17,883 nt of DNA from an uncultured Oscillospiraceae bacterium. Lineage in GTDB: Bacteria > Bacillota > Clostridia > Oscillospirales > Acutalibacteraceae. Position numbers and translations under genes: made by a program. Where the stretch lies: NCBI GenBank assembly GCA_900554535.1, contig USIA01000024.1:1-17883 (forward strand). Direction: 5' to 3'. Below, one piece after another: positions 5,934-13,818 of the stretch (positions are counted from its first letter, which is position 1; each line of letters opens with the position of its first letter). The notes beneath the pieces were generated by a model. It had not been told where the DNA came from and ran no database searches. It was given only the letters and a program-made list of their open reading frames with translations.

Positions 5934-6773
5934 TTACTTGCGATAATCGTAGAAGCCGATACCCGTCTTCTGGCCGAGCTTGCCAGCGCGGACCATCTTG
6001 CGCAGCAACGGCTCTGCACGATACTTCGGATCGCCAGTCTCGCTCTGCAGAACATCCATGATCGCCAGAACGATATCCAGGCCGATCAGGTCGCCCAAAG
6101 CCAGCGGGCCCATCGGATGGTTTGCGCCCAGCTTCATAGCCGTATCGATGTCCTCAACAGAAGCGGTGCCTGCAGCATAGATTCCGACAGCTTCGTTGAT
6201 CATCGGGACCAAGATGCGGTTCACGACAAAGCCAGCCGCTTCCTTCACCTGCACAGGGGTCTTGCCGATCGCCTTAGCGATCTCAATGACCTTTTCGACC
6301 GTCTCGGGAGCGGTCGTCTCGCCAGCGATAACTTCCACGAGCTTCATGACCGGAGCGGGGTTGAAGAAGTGCATGCCAACCACAGCACGGTCGAGGCCCT
6401 GGGAAATCTCGGTGATGGACAGAGAGGAGGTATTGGAAGCAAAGATCGCATCCGGCTTGCAGATGCCCTGCAGTTCCTTGAAGATACCCTGCTTGACATC
6501 CATCTTCTCGAGGGCAGCTTCGACGATCAGGTCGCAATCCTTCACAATCTCATTCGTGCCGGTTGTGATTTTTGCGAGAATCGCGTCAGCAGCGGACTGC
6601 TCCATCTTGCCCTTTGCTACACGCTTGGAGAGCTGCTTTTCAATCTTTGCTTTGCCGCCGGCAGCCCATTCCGCCTTGACGTCGCACAGGCAAACCTCAA
6701 AGCCTTCCGTCTGCGCAAAAGCCTGCGCAATGCCGGAACCCATCGTGCCGGCACCAATAATACCAACCTTCAT
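5934..6773 (-). CDS. hbd: 3-hydroxybutyryl-CoA dehydrogenase
   Basis: A 279-residue NAD(P)-dependent enzyme that reduces acetoacetyl-CoA to (S)-3-hydroxybutyryl-CoA in butyrate formation. The N-terminal Rossmann motif GAGTMG is at residues 7-12, and the SNTSS motif (113-117) contains the substrate-binding serine. The catalytic His135 is in GMHFFNPAPVMKLVEV with Glu147, and Asn185 in GFVVNR. The C-terminal domain has DIDTAMKLGANHPMGPLALG and ends GKGFYDY-like (TGIGFYDYRK). Length and motifs match clostridial Hbd closely. The ATG at 6773 was chosen over an in-frame ATG 39 bases upstream because GGAGG sits 9 bases before it and the Rossmann strand starts here. It is third in the thl-crt-hbd operon, 79 bases after crt, and is followed by a strong terminator. 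Confidence 0.96.
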   Translation of the reverse strand: MKVGIIGAGTMGSGIAQAFAQTEGFEVCLCDVKAEWAAGGKAKIEKQLSKRVAKGKMEQSAADAILAKITTGTNEIVKDCDLIVEAALEKMDVKQGIFKELQGICKPDAIFASNTSSLSITEISQGLDRAVVGMHFFNPAPVMKLVEVIAGETTAPETVEKVIEIAKAIGKTPVQVKEAAGFVVNRILVPMINEAVGIYAAGTASVEDIDTAMKLGANHPMGPLALGDLIGLDIVLAIMDVLQSETGDPKYRAEPLLRKMVRAGKLGQKTGIGFYDYRK

Positions 6774-6852
6774 CAGTAAAGTCCTCCATTCAAAATAAAT
6801 TGACGGTTTCAATAGAAGAAAAATGTATCAGATTTTCTTATACTGTTTTTAA

Positions 6853-7629
6853 TTACTTGTTCTGGAAGGGCTCATGGGTACGCTTCTCCAGGAAAGCAGC
6901 CATGCCTTCGCGCTGGTCCGCAGACTCGAAGCAGGAACCGAAGTTCGCTTCCTCAATGGCGATGGCCTTGTCGATATCGACCTGCAGGCCCTCGTTCATT
7001 GCCTTCTTGCATGCACGCACTGCGATCGGAGCGTTGCCAGCAATCTTGTTGGCCAGCTTGAGCGCTGCCGGCATCAGCTCTTCAATCGGATAAACCGCGT
7101 TGACAAGGCCCAGTTCCAGTGCCCGCGGCGCTTTAATCTGCGTGCCAGCGTAAACCATTTCCTTGGCCATGCCGACCGGAATGATGCGCATCAGACGCTG
7201 CGTGCCGCCAAAGCCCGGCGTGATGCCCAAGCCTGTCTCCGGCTGACCGAAACGTGCGTTCTCGGAGCAGATGCGGATGTCGCAGCTCATGGACAGCTCG
7301 CACCCACCGCCGAGCGCGAAGCCGTTGACCGCCGCGATAACCGGGATCGGCAGCGTTTCGATCTGGCGGAAAATATCGTTGCCCTTCTTGCCGAAGGCCT
7401 CGCCTTCCGCCTTCGTCAGTTTGCTCATCTCGCCGATGTCCGCGCCTGCAACAAAGGACTTCTGGCCGGCGCCGGTGATGATCAGGCAGCGGGTGGTGTC
7501 AAGGTCTACCCCGTCAATAACCGCCTTCAGGTCATCGAGCACCGCGCTGTTGAGCGCATTGAGTGCTTTTTCACGGTCAATCGTAACAATACCAACCTGG
7601 CCCTGCTGCTCATACTTTACAAAAGACAT
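6853..7629 (-). CDS. crt: Enoyl-CoA hydratase / crotonase
   Basis: A 258-residue crotonase-fold enzyme that interconverts 3-hydroxybutyryl-CoA and crotonyl-CoA. The CoA-binding/oxyanion-hole loops are SFVAGADIGEM (58-68) and NGFALGGGCEL (102-112). The two catalytic glutamates are Glu111 and Glu131 (the latter in GQPETGLGITPGFGGTQRL). Length and motif order are those of clostridial Crt. AGGAGGCATTTTGAT precedes the ATG. The gene is 31 bases after thl and 79 bases ahead of hbd on the same strand, completing the C4 part of the acetyl-CoA to butyryl-CoA route except for the last reduction (Bcd-EtfAB), which is not in this window. Confidence 0.95.
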   Translation of the reverse strand: MSFVKYEQQGQVGIVTIDREKALNALNSAVLDDLKAVIDGVDLDTTRCLIITGAGQKSFVAGADIGEMSKLTKAEGEAFGKKGNDIFRQIETLPIPVIAAVNGFALGGGCELSMSCDIRICSENARFGQPETGLGITPGFGGTQRLMRIIPVGMAKEMVYAGTQIKAPRALELGLVNAVYPIEELMPAALKLANKIAGNAPIAVRACKKAMNEGLQVDIDKAIAIEEANFGSCFESADQREGMAAFLEKRTHEPFQNK

Positions 7630-7660
7630 ATCAAAATGCCTCCTAATTTACTGTTTGATC

Positions 7661-8851
7661 TCAGCCTTCGTACTTCTCAACGATCGTGGAGCAGCCCATG
7701 CCGCCGCCAACGCACAGCGTTGCCAGGCCACGGTTAGAGCCGCGCTTCTGCATCTCATACAGCAGGGTGACCAGGATACGCGCGCCGGAGCAGCCGACCG
7801 GATGGCCCAGAGCGATAGCACCGCCGTTGACGTTGACCTTGGACATATCGAACTCGAGGTCATGGCAGACAGCCAGGGACTGCGCAGCAAATGCCTCATT
7901 TGCTTCAACGAGGTCGAGGTCTTTGACCGTCAGGCCGGTCTTCTTGAGAACCTTGCGGGTGGAAGCGATCGGGCCGGTGCCCATGATGGACGGATCAACA
8001 CCAGCGGAAGCGCCAGCAACCCATGTCGCCATCGGCTTCACGCCGAGCTCCTTGGCCTTCTCTTCGCTCATAACGATGATAGCAGCAGCGCCGTCGTTAA
8101 TGCCGGAAGCATTTGCAGCGGTAACCGTGCCGCCATCCTTCTTAAAGGCCGGACGCAGCTTGGAGATGCTCTCCGCCGTGACGCCCGCACGCGGACCCTC
8201 ATCGGTATCGAAGATGATGGTTTCCTTCTTCTTCTTAACTTCGACAGGAACGATCTCATCCTTGAACTTGCCGGCCTTCTGCGCAGCTTCGCACTTCTGC
8301 TGGCTGTTCGCAGCGAACTCGTCCTGCATCTCACGGGTCAGGTGCCACTGCTCAGCAACGTTCTCAGCCGTGATGCCCATATGATAGTTATAGAACGCAT
8401 CCGTCAGAGCATCCTTAATCATGGAGTCGACGAGCACGCCGTCATTCATGCGGTAGCCATAACGGCCCTGCGGAATGAGATACGGAGCCATGGACATGTT
8501 CTCGGTGCCGCCGGCAACGATGATGTCCGCTTCGCCAGCGAGGATCATATCCGCAGCGAGGTTGACGCACTTCAGGCCGGAACCGCACAGATTATTGAGC
8601 GTTGTTGCCGGAACTTCCACCGGGATGCCAGCGTTGACAGCTGCCTGACGGGCGACGTTCTGGCCCTGGCCGGCCTGCAACACGCAGCCCATGAAGACCT
8701 CGTCGACCTGCTCCGGCTTCACGCCAGCGCGCTTGAGCGCCTCTTTAATGACGATCGTGCCCAGCTTAGCAGCCGGGGTTGTGGACAGGGTCCCGCCCAT
8801 TTTGCCGATGGCAGTACGGCAAGCACCTGCAAGAACAATTTTTTTAGACAT
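7661..8851 (-). CDS. thlA: Acetyl-CoA C-acetyltransferase (thiolase)
   Basis: A 396-residue biosynthetic thiolase condensing two acetyl-CoA to acetoacetyl-CoA, the entry step of butyrate synthesis. The acylated Cys89 is in NNLCGSGL. The catalytic His350 is in NGGAIALGHPVGCSGAR, and Cys380 is in CVGGGMG near the C-terminus. The NEAFAAQ motif and the substrate loop are also present. AAGGAGGAAACAAG precedes the ATG, a strong ribosome site. It is first in the thl-crt-hbd operon, with a promoter region and a candidate Rex site upstream. Clostridial thiolases of this type are often redox-regulated. Assignment as ThlA rather than another thiolase paralogue rests on context and motifs. Confidence 0.96.
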   Translation of the reverse strand: MSKKIVLAGACRTAIGKMGGTLSTTPAAKLGTIVIKEALKRAGVKPEQVDEVFMGCVLQAGQGQNVARQAAVNAGIPVEVPATTLNNLCGSGLKCVNLAADMILAGEADIIVAGGTENMSMAPYLIPQGRYGYRMNDGVLVDSMIKDALTDAFYNYHMGITAENVAEQWHLTREMQDEFAANSQQKCEAAQKAGKFKDEIVPVEVKKKKETIIFDTDEGPRAGVTAESISKLRPAFKKDGGTVTAANASGINDGAAAIIVMSEEKAKELGVKPMATWVAGASAGVDPSIMGTGPIASTRKVLKKTGLTVKDLDLVEANEAFAAQSLAVCHDLEFDMSKVNVNGGAIALGHPVGCSGARILVTLLYEMQKRGSNRGLATLCVGGGMGCSTIVEKYEG

Positions 8852-8934
8852 CTTGTTTCCTCCTTAGAATAATATGCGGTTGATTGACACAGTACAGGCA
8901 GAACACAAAATTGCAGTTTCCTTGTGATCTGAGT

Positions 8935-8991
8935 TTTATGTGTGCTTTGCTTGCATAAGTCAAATATAGCACAAAGATTTCTGCATTGCAA
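8935..8991 (-). promoter_or_regulatory. Promoter region of the thl-crt-hbd operon (two overlapping candidates)
   Basis: On the minus strand, TTGCAA (8986-8991) is separated by 17 bases from TATATT (8963-8968). A second possibility slightly downstream is TTGACT (8958-8963), 17 bases, CATAAA (8935-8940). Either would give a leader of roughly 75-110 bases before the thl start. They overlap, so at most one is likely to dominate. Confidence 0.55.
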
Positions 8992-8996
8992 GAATT

Positions 8997-9014
8997 TCGT
9001 TAAATTTTTAGCAA
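8997..9014. promoter_or_regulatory. Candidate Rex operator
   Basis: The 18-base TCGTTAAATTTTTAGCAA matches the Rex consensus TTGTTAANNNNTTAACAA at 12 of the 14 specified positions. It is centred about 15 bases upstream of the first -35 box of the thl promoter. Rex is the NADH/NAD+-sensing repressor known to control butyrate and fermentation genes in clostridia. Binding here is inference; the rex gene is not in the window. Confidence 0.45.
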
Positions 9015-9099
9015 CTGTATTTTCTGTGGAATCTGCCACCCGTGTTCTGCAAATTTTTAGTACACTTTTAGTATACCACAAAGGTCCGACCATTTCCAC

Positions 9100-9515
9100 T
9101 AGAAAATAAATAAAATTTCACAGCTTTTTGCAGGGCGGGAAAAAACTATTAATGTCTTTGCACAATAGTCAGCCTTTTTCATCAGGTCTCGTAAAAAAAT
9201 GGCCCGACGAGCTTCTTTGGGTTATTCGCATTTTCAATAACTTTATTTCTTTGCAAAACAATTTCTTGTGCAAAAATATTTTTTCTCTGTAAATCCACAT
9301 ATGCCCTTCTGTGGAAATATAAAGAAATTAAATTGACGAAAGTAAATACATATATGCTTGCCGCGCAGTTGCAAATCAGGCGCGAATCCGCTCCGAATTT
9401 TGTCATTTTTGTTTCAATAAATCCATATATTGTTTATTGCATGTCAGTACGGTCAGACACCCGCAAACGGCTGCATGATTTTGGAATTTTGTCCAGATGA
9501 TTTTACATTCCTGTC
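9100..9515. other. AT-rich intergenic stretch without a recognisable gene
   Basis: About 415 AT-rich bases separate the thl promoter region from the glnS terminator, both of whose genes run leftward. A minus-strand frame of 74 codons (9406-9182) is present but has no good ribosome site, no recognisable family and the AT-rich composition of spacer. I see no tRNA, hairpin or repeat I can support. Confidence 0.5.
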
Positions 9516-9562
9516 TATAAAAGTTCCCCGCTCCCTGTCCTGTGGACAAGGTGGCGGGGAAC
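9516..9562 (-). terminator. Terminator of the gltX-glnS operon
   Basis: On the minus strand GTTCCCCGC pairs with GCGGGGAAC, with an inner stem CCTTGTCC/GGACAGGG around ACA, followed by TTTTATAG. It begins 6 bases after the glnS stop and is a strong rho-independent terminator. Confidence 0.88.
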
Positions 9563-9568
9563 ATAAGA

Positions 9569-11260
9569 TCAGGATTTTTTGGGGGGCTTAAATCCGTCCT
9601 TCAGGGAAACAGAACGATTAAAAACAAGATGGTCAGATGTGGAATCGGGATCCAGACAGAAATAGCCCTGCCGCATGAACTGGAAGGAAGACGGCACCTG
9701 TGCTGTACGCATGTCCGGCTCGACTTTGCAGCCGGTCAGGACTTCCAATGAATCCGGGTTGAGGACAGTTAGGAAATTCTCCTCCTGTTCCGGCTCTGGC
9801 ACGGTGAACAGGCTGCCATACAGGCGGACTTCGGCGTCCGCGCAGTTGCTCGCATCCACCCAATGGATGGTTCCGCGCACCTTGCGGCCATCCGGCGTAT
9901 TGCCGCCGCGCGTTTCCGGGTCATATTCGGCATATACAGCTGTCACGTTTCCGTCTGCGTCTTTTTCACAGCCCGTACATTTGACAATATAGGCCGTTTT
10001 CAGGCGCACCTCGTTGCCGGGGAACAAGCGGCGGTAGCCTTTGACTGGCTCTTCCATAAAGTCCTCCTGTTCGATCCACAGCTCACGCGAAAACGTAACG
10101 ATACGCTTGCCTTCCTCCGGGCGCTCGGGGTTATTCTCAACCTCGAATTTTTCCTGCTGTTCCTGCGGATAATTGGTCAAAATCAGCTTGATCGGGTGCA
10201 GCACCGCCATAGTGCGGCGTGCATTCTTGTTGAGATCCTCCCGCAGGCAATGTTCCAAAAAGCCATATTCCACCGTGGAATTGACCTTGGAAACGCCAAT
10301 GCGCTCGCAGAAGTTGCGGATGGACGCGGGCGTAAAGCCGCGGCGGCGCAGGCCGCAGAGTGTGGGCATGCGCGGATCGTCCCAGCCTTTGACGAAGCCG
10401 CCCTCGACCAGCTGACGCAGTTTTCGCTTACTCATGACGGTATTGTTGATGCCCAAACGGGCAAACTCGATCTGCCGGGGCTTAGCGGGCAGGTCGATGT
10501 GGCTGATGACCCAATCGTAAAGCGGACGGTGATCCTCAAATTCCAATGAGCACAGCGAATGCGTCACACCTTCAATGGCGTCTTCGATCGGATGCGCAAA
10601 GTCATACATCGGATAGATACACCACGTGTTCCCGGTGCGATGATGGGCTATGTGGTGGATGCGGTAAAGGACCGGATCGCGCATATTGAAGTTGCCGGAG
10701 GAGAGGTCAATCTTCGCTCGAAGCGTCATGCGGCCGTCCTCGAATTCTCCGGCCTTCATGCGGGAAAACAGGTCCAGGCTCTCCTCGATGGGCCGGTCGC
10801 GATAGGGGCTGACAGCCGGATGCGTCAGATCGCCGCGGTTTTCACGCATCTGGTCCGGCGTCAGCTCACAGACGTAAGCCAGGCCCTTCTGGATCAGGGC
10901 GACTGCCAGCTCATACATCTTCGGGAAATAGTCGGACGCATAGAAAAACCGGTCGTCCCAGGAAAAGCCCAGCCACGCGATGTCCTCTTTGATGGCATCT
11001 ACATATTCCGTGTCCTCTTTGGTGGGGTTTGTATCATCCATGCGCAGGTTGCACAGGCCGCCAAACTTTTCCGCTGTGCCAAAGTCGATGCAGATGGCTT
11101 TTGCATGGCCGATATGCAGGTAGCCATTTGGCTCCGGTGGGAAACGGGTGTGCACACGCTGGCCGGCAAAACGGCCACCCGGCGCAATGTCTTCTTCTAT
11201 AAAAGTATGGATAAAGTTGCCGCCCTCGCCGGAGGCCGTCTTCTCCATCGGTTCGTTCAT
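9569..11260 (-). CDS. glnS: Glutaminyl-tRNA synthetase
   Basis: A 563-residue class Ia synthetase. It has the GlnRS-type ATP-binding motif PPEPNGYLHIGHAKAI with HIGH at residues 49-52, RMDDTNPTKE (73-82) that contacts ATP and the tRNA acceptor end, and a KMSKS-equivalent VMSKRKL near 275-281. The C-terminal half contains the two beta-barrels that read the anticodon. Length and order match bacterial GlnRS (E. coli about 550). GAGGAGGAACCACC precedes the ATG. It lies 22 bases after gltX on the same strand. Many Bacillota lack GlnRS and make Gln-tRNA by GatCAB amidation, so a dedicated GlnRS beside GluRS is notable and suggests lateral acquisition of glnS in the lineage. Confidence 0.96.
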   Translation of the reverse strand: MNEPMEKTASGEGGNFIHTFIEEDIAPGGRFAGQRVHTRFPPEPNGYLHIGHAKAICIDFGTAEKFGGLCNLRMDDTNPTKEDTEYVDAIKEDIAWLGFSWDDRFFYASDYFPKMYELAVALIQKGLAYVCELTPDQMRENRGDLTHPAVSPYRDRPIEESLDLFSRMKAGEFEDGRMTLRAKIDLSSGNFNMRDPVLYRIHHIAHHRTGNTWCIYPMYDFAHPIEDAIEGVTHSLCSLEFEDHRPLYDWVISHIDLPAKPRQIEFARLGINNTVMSKRKLRQLVEGGFVKGWDDPRMPTLCGLRRRGFTPASIRNFCERIGVSKVNSTVEYGFLEHCLREDLNKNARRTMAVLHPIKLILTNYPQEQQEKFEVENNPERPEEGKRIVTFSRELWIEQEDFMEEPVKGYRRLFPGNEVRLKTAYIVKCTGCEKDADGNVTAVYAEYDPETRGGNTPDGRKVRGTIHWVDASNCADAEVRLYGSLFTVPEPEQEENFLTVLNPDSLEVLTGCKVEPDMRTAQVPSSFQFMRQGYFCLDPDSTSDHLVFNRSVSLKDGFKPPKKS

Positions 11261-11282
11261 GGTGGTTCCTCCTCAAAGCATT

Positions 11283-12758
11283 TCAGATTTTATCGGTATC
11301 TGCGGCTTGCCGCAGTTTGTCCTGGCCCAGGCGCAGCCGGCGCAGGGACTCTTCCCTGCCCAGCAGGGAAAGGATCTCCATCGCACCGCCCGGCGTGACT
11401 TTCTGTCCTGCCGCTGCGATACGCACCGGCCACAGCAGCGTTCCGTTTTTGACGCCCAGCTTCTGCGCAAGCGCGAGCAGATTGTCGTGCAGGCTCGGCA
11501 CCGACCAATCCTGTTGTGCTTCCAGATCTTCAATCGCAGCCTGCAGCATCACCGGTGCATTCTCCAAATTGGCTTTGCTCTTCTTATTGACAAAGAGCGC
11601 CGCATCATATTCTGGCAACTCTTTAAAGAACGCAAGCATCTCCGGAATTTCCGGCAGCTTGAGCACGCGGGGCTGGAGCATCTCGGCCAAAACCGTCCAG
11701 TCCTTCTCCTGTGCGCCAAATACTTCCTGGAAATACGGCATGGCCTGCTCGATAAAAACCGGCTGCGGCATTTTTTTGATATACTCGCCGTTCATCCAGG
11801 TCAGTTTATCGTAATCAAACACTGCGGGGCTCTTGCTGATGCCATCGGTGCGGAAATGCTCGACCAGCTCCTCCAGGGTAAAAAGCTCTTGGTTAGAATC
11901 CTTTGGCGCCCATCCAAGCAGAGCGATATAATTGACGATCGCCTGTGGCAGATAGCCCTCGCGCACGAGGTCCGCAAAGCCGGTGGAGCCATGCCGCTTC
12001 GAGAGCTTACTCGTCGAGCCATCCGCATTGCGGCCCATGATCAGCGGCAGATGCACATAGGTGGGCACGTCCCAACCGAATGCCTGATAAAGCAGGTTGT
12101 ATTTCGGAGTGCTGGTCAGGTATTCGCAGCCGCGCACCACGTGGGTGATGTGCATCAGATGGTCGTCAATCACGTTTGCAAAATTATAGGTCGGATAGCC
12201 GTCCGACTTAATGAGAATCTGATCTTCCAGCTCGCTGTTCTCGATCGTGATCTCGCCGAACACACTGTCAACAAACGTGGTGCTCCCTTCGATGGGCATC
12301 TTTTGGCGGATGACCCACGGTTGTCCGCTTTTCAGCAGGCGGTCGACCTCTTCCTGCGGCAAATCGCGGCAATGACGGTCGTAGCCGCCGATACCGTTTT
12401 CATCATGCAGGGAATCCAGGCGTTCTTTCGTGCAGAAGCAATAATAGGCCTTCCCCTCTGCTACCAGCTGCTTGGCGTAAGGCAAATAAATCCCTTTGCG
12501 TTCGCTTTGCACATAAGGTCCGTAAGGGCCACCGATATCCGGGCCTTCGTCGTGCTGCAGGCCCACCTGCCGCAGCGTATTATAGATGACATCCGTCGCG
12601 CCTTCCACCAGACGTTCCTGGTCCGTATCCTCAATGCGCAGCACAAACTTGCCGCCCTGGGATTTGGCGAGCAGATATTCATACAGGGCCGTGCGCAGGT
12701 TTCCAACGTGCATGAAGCCTGTAGGGCTGGGTGCAAACCGCGTCCTGACCTCACTCAT
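11283..12758 (-). CDS. gltX: Glutamyl-tRNA synthetase
   Basis: A 491-residue class Ia synthetase that charges tRNA-Glu. RFAPSPTGFMHVGNLRTALY (7-26) contains the HIGH-equivalent HVGN (17-20), RIEDTDQER (41-49) follows, and KLSKRHG (251-257) is the KMSKS loop. A zinc-site pattern Cys107-x-Cys109 with Tyr126 and Cys130 (CFC ... YDRHC) is present. The last 150 residues form the helical anticodon-binding domain. The start has AAAGGGGTAATGATAGA upstream, a moderate ribosome site. It is first in an operon with glnS. Whether it is a discriminating or non-discriminating GluRS cannot be read from sequence alone, but a functional GlnRS next door removes the need for mischarging tRNA-Gln. Confidence 0.96.
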   Translation of the reverse strand: MSEVRTRFAPSPTGFMHVGNLRTALYEYLLAKSQGGKFVLRIEDTDQERLVEGATDVIYNTLRQVGLQHDEGPDIGGPYGPYVQSERKGIYLPYAKQLVAEGKAYYCFCTKERLDSLHDENGIGGYDRHCRDLPQEEVDRLLKSGQPWVIRQKMPIEGSTTFVDSVFGEITIENSELEDQILIKSDGYPTYNFANVIDDHLMHITHVVRGCEYLTSTPKYNLLYQAFGWDVPTYVHLPLIMGRNADGSTSKLSKRHGSTGFADLVREGYLPQAIVNYIALLGWAPKDSNQELFTLEELVEHFRTDGISKSPAVFDYDKLTWMNGEYIKKMPQPVFIEQAMPYFQEVFGAQEKDWTVLAEMLQPRVLKLPEIPEMLAFFKELPEYDAALFVNKKSKANLENAPVMLQAAIEDLEAQQDWSVPSLHDNLLALAQKLGVKNGTLLWPVRIAAAGQKVTPGGAMEILSLLGREESLRRLRLGQDKLRQAADTDKI

Positions 12759-12793
12759 TCTATCATTACCCCTTTATCTTTGCGATACATTTT

Positions 12794-12822
12794 ATTATAT
12801 CGAAAAAATGGACAGGAAGCAA
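12794..12822 (-). promoter_or_regulatory. Promoter of gltX-glnS
   Basis: On the minus strand a perfect TATAAT (12794-12799) is preceded by 17 bases and TTGCTT (12817-12822), 35 bases upstream of the gltX start. The leader would be about 30 nucleotides, too short for a T-box. Confidence 0.6.
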
Positions 12823-12881
12823 TGGCGTTTTCCGTGTATTCCCGCTAATTCTGCAAAAACTAAGACTCGGAGGTGACCAAA

Positions 12882-13037
12882 ATGGAATATCCAGAAACCA
12901 AACCGCAATACGAAAGTGTACAGCAGGCCCTGCGGGCGCTGCCGCCGAACCTGTTGGAAACTGTCTATCAAAGCGGCATCACGCTGCGCACTGTTGAGGA
13001 TGTGGAACGTTTTCGCCAGAACATGACGCAGGGATAA
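12882..13037 (+). CDS. Small helical protein (51 aa), unknown function
   Basis: A 51-residue acidic, soluble, probably helical peptide starting MEYPETKPQY and containing LRALPPNLLETVYQSGI and TVEDVERFRQNM. CGGAGGTGACCAAA gives a strong ribosome site, and a terminator follows 7 bases after the stop, so I regard it as a real single-gene unit divergent from gltX. The pattern LP-x7-hydrophobic-...-IT-x2-[DE]-hydrophobic is shared with the two small proteins encoded just downstream (13188-13548), suggesting they are distant paralogues. No catalytic motif, signal peptide or membrane segment is seen and I do not recognise a named family. Confidence 0.75.
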   Translation: MEYPETKPQYESVQQALRALPPNLLETVYQSGITLRTVEDVERFRQNMTQG

Positions 13038-13044
13038 CAAACAA

Positions 13045-13090
13045 GGGCCGGCGTGGCAATCCACCGCACCGGCCCACCGTTATTTTATTC
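13045..13090 (+). terminator. Terminator after the 51-aa gene
   Basis: GGGCCGG (13045-13051) pairs with CCGGCCC (13069-13075), with an inner GTGG/CCAC pair, followed by a T-rich TATTTTATTC. It begins 7 bases after the stop of the small gene. Confidence 0.8.
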
Positions 13091-13187
13091 TTCCTTTATA
13101 TTGGAATTTTAATACAATTTGTGCATAGAATTGGGCAGTCGCATGTTTGGGCACAGGCGGGGAAGGCTAAAGCCGGAGGTGGAAGTG

Positions 13188-13376
13188 ATGGAGCCATTGA
13201 AAGATCTGCCGATGGGGTTTGGCATGGCGCTGCTGCAGGACCCGGCTGCACAAGCCTATTTTACCAGCTTGCCACGGGCGCAGCAGCAGGCTATCTTGAA
13301 TCAAACGCATGCGATCCAGTCCCGCAGGGAAATGAAAGCTTTTGTTCATGGGCTGCCGGAGCGTGCAAATGGATAA
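13188..13376 (+). CDS. Small helical protein (62 aa), unknown function
   Basis: A 62-residue protein beginning MEPLKDLPMGFGMALLQDP and continuing with YFTSLPRAQQQAILNQTHAI and SRREMKAFVHGL. It is predicted to be two or three amphipathic helices. The ATG at 13188 was chosen because GGAGGTGGAAGTG directly precedes it; upstream in-frame ATGs have no ribosome site. Similar short proteins with an LP-x2-QQ-x-I ... EM-x-x-F pattern occur, as far as I recall, across Oscillospirales without known function. The next gene's ATG overlaps its last codons (ATGGATAA), so the two are translationally coupled. Confidence 0.75.
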   Translation: MEPLKDLPMGFGMALLQDPAAQAYFTSLPRAQQQAILNQTHAIQSRREMKAFVHGLPERANG

Positions 13377-13548
13377 CTATCTGTGTCTGTCCGAACTCCT
13401 GGAGCAAGACATATCGAGCTACGAATTTTTCCAGGGACTGCCGCCGCCCATCCAAAAAGAGCTGGAAAAACAGGAGATCACGACCTTTTCCGAGTTACAG
13501 GCAGCTGCTACAAAGGCGCGGCAGGACCAGCCAAAGCCCCTGGCATAA
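13369..13548 (+). CDS. Small helical protein (59 aa), unknown function
   Basis: A 59-residue protein starting MDNYLCLSELLEQDISSYEF and including FFQGLPPPIQKELEKQEITT and SELQAAATKARQ. The GGAG seven bases before the ATG lies inside the previous gene, with which it overlaps by 8 bases. Its core (F-x2-LPP-x2-Q-x3-[EK] ... IT-x2-SEL) resembles both neighbouring mini-proteins, so the three look like a small family in tandem. The lysine-rich C-terminus lacks a membrane segment. A terminator follows 34 bases downstream. Function unknown. Confidence 0.72.
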   Translation: MDNYLCLSELLEQDISSYEFFQGLPPPIQKELEKQEITTFSELQAAATKARQDQPKPLA

Positions 13549-13582
13549 AGGCAGCGCGGCAATAAGGATACAAAGTAAGGCG

Positions 13583-13616
13583 GGTGTATCGCGACATGTG
13601 CGATACACCTGCTTTT
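13583..13616 (+). terminator. Terminator of the two-gene mini-protein operon
   Basis: GGTGTATCGC (13583-13592) and GCGATACACC (13600-13609) form a perfect 10-bp stem with a 7-base loop, followed by TGCTTTTTG. It closes the 13188-13548 operon. Confidence 0.9.
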
Positions 13617-13770
13617 TGATTCTATGAGCTTTGCCCCCGCGCCCGCAAAAAGTGGAAACAGCATCGCCGAAGCCATGCCGTTTCTCGAAAGCGGGATGGT
13701 TTTGCCTTTATGGACAAGATCACTTCGATTAGGTTTCAAAGCTAAAATTGGATCAATCTTTTCGATAAAC
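13617..13770. other. Spacer between mini-protein operon and tRNA terminator
   Basis: No supportable gene. A plus-strand frame (13624-13851) exists but runs through a strong hairpin and into the tRNA remnant, so it is not credible as a protein. Confidence 0.55.
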
Positions 13771-13815
13771 AAAAACCGCGCAGGCAAGCCATTTTCGCTT
13801 CCCTGCGCGGTTTTC
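13771..13815 (-). terminator. Terminator downstream of the tRNA remnant
   Basis: AAAACCGCGCAGG pairs perfectly over 13 bp with CCTGCGCGGTTTT around a 17-base loop. On the minus strand it is followed by T-rich sequence and sits 3 bases after the CCA of the tRNA 3' remnant. It is therefore the chromosomal terminator of the original tRNA gene and marks the chromosomal side of the junction. Confidence 0.85.
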
Positions 13816-13818
13816 ATT

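Noticed and set aside
7271..8872. Long plus-strand open frame (533 codons) opposite thl and crt
   Set aside because: It is antisense to two genes with complete catalytic motifs, has no ribosome site or recognisable domain, and arises from codon bias of the GC-richer operon.
9182..9406. 74-codon minus-strand frame in the AT-rich spacer
   Set aside because: No ribosome site, no family resemblance, and spacer-like composition.
11148..12848. Long plus-strand open frame (566 codons) opposite gltX
   Set aside because: Same reason: it mirrors a full-length glutamyl-tRNA synthetase and has no family signature.
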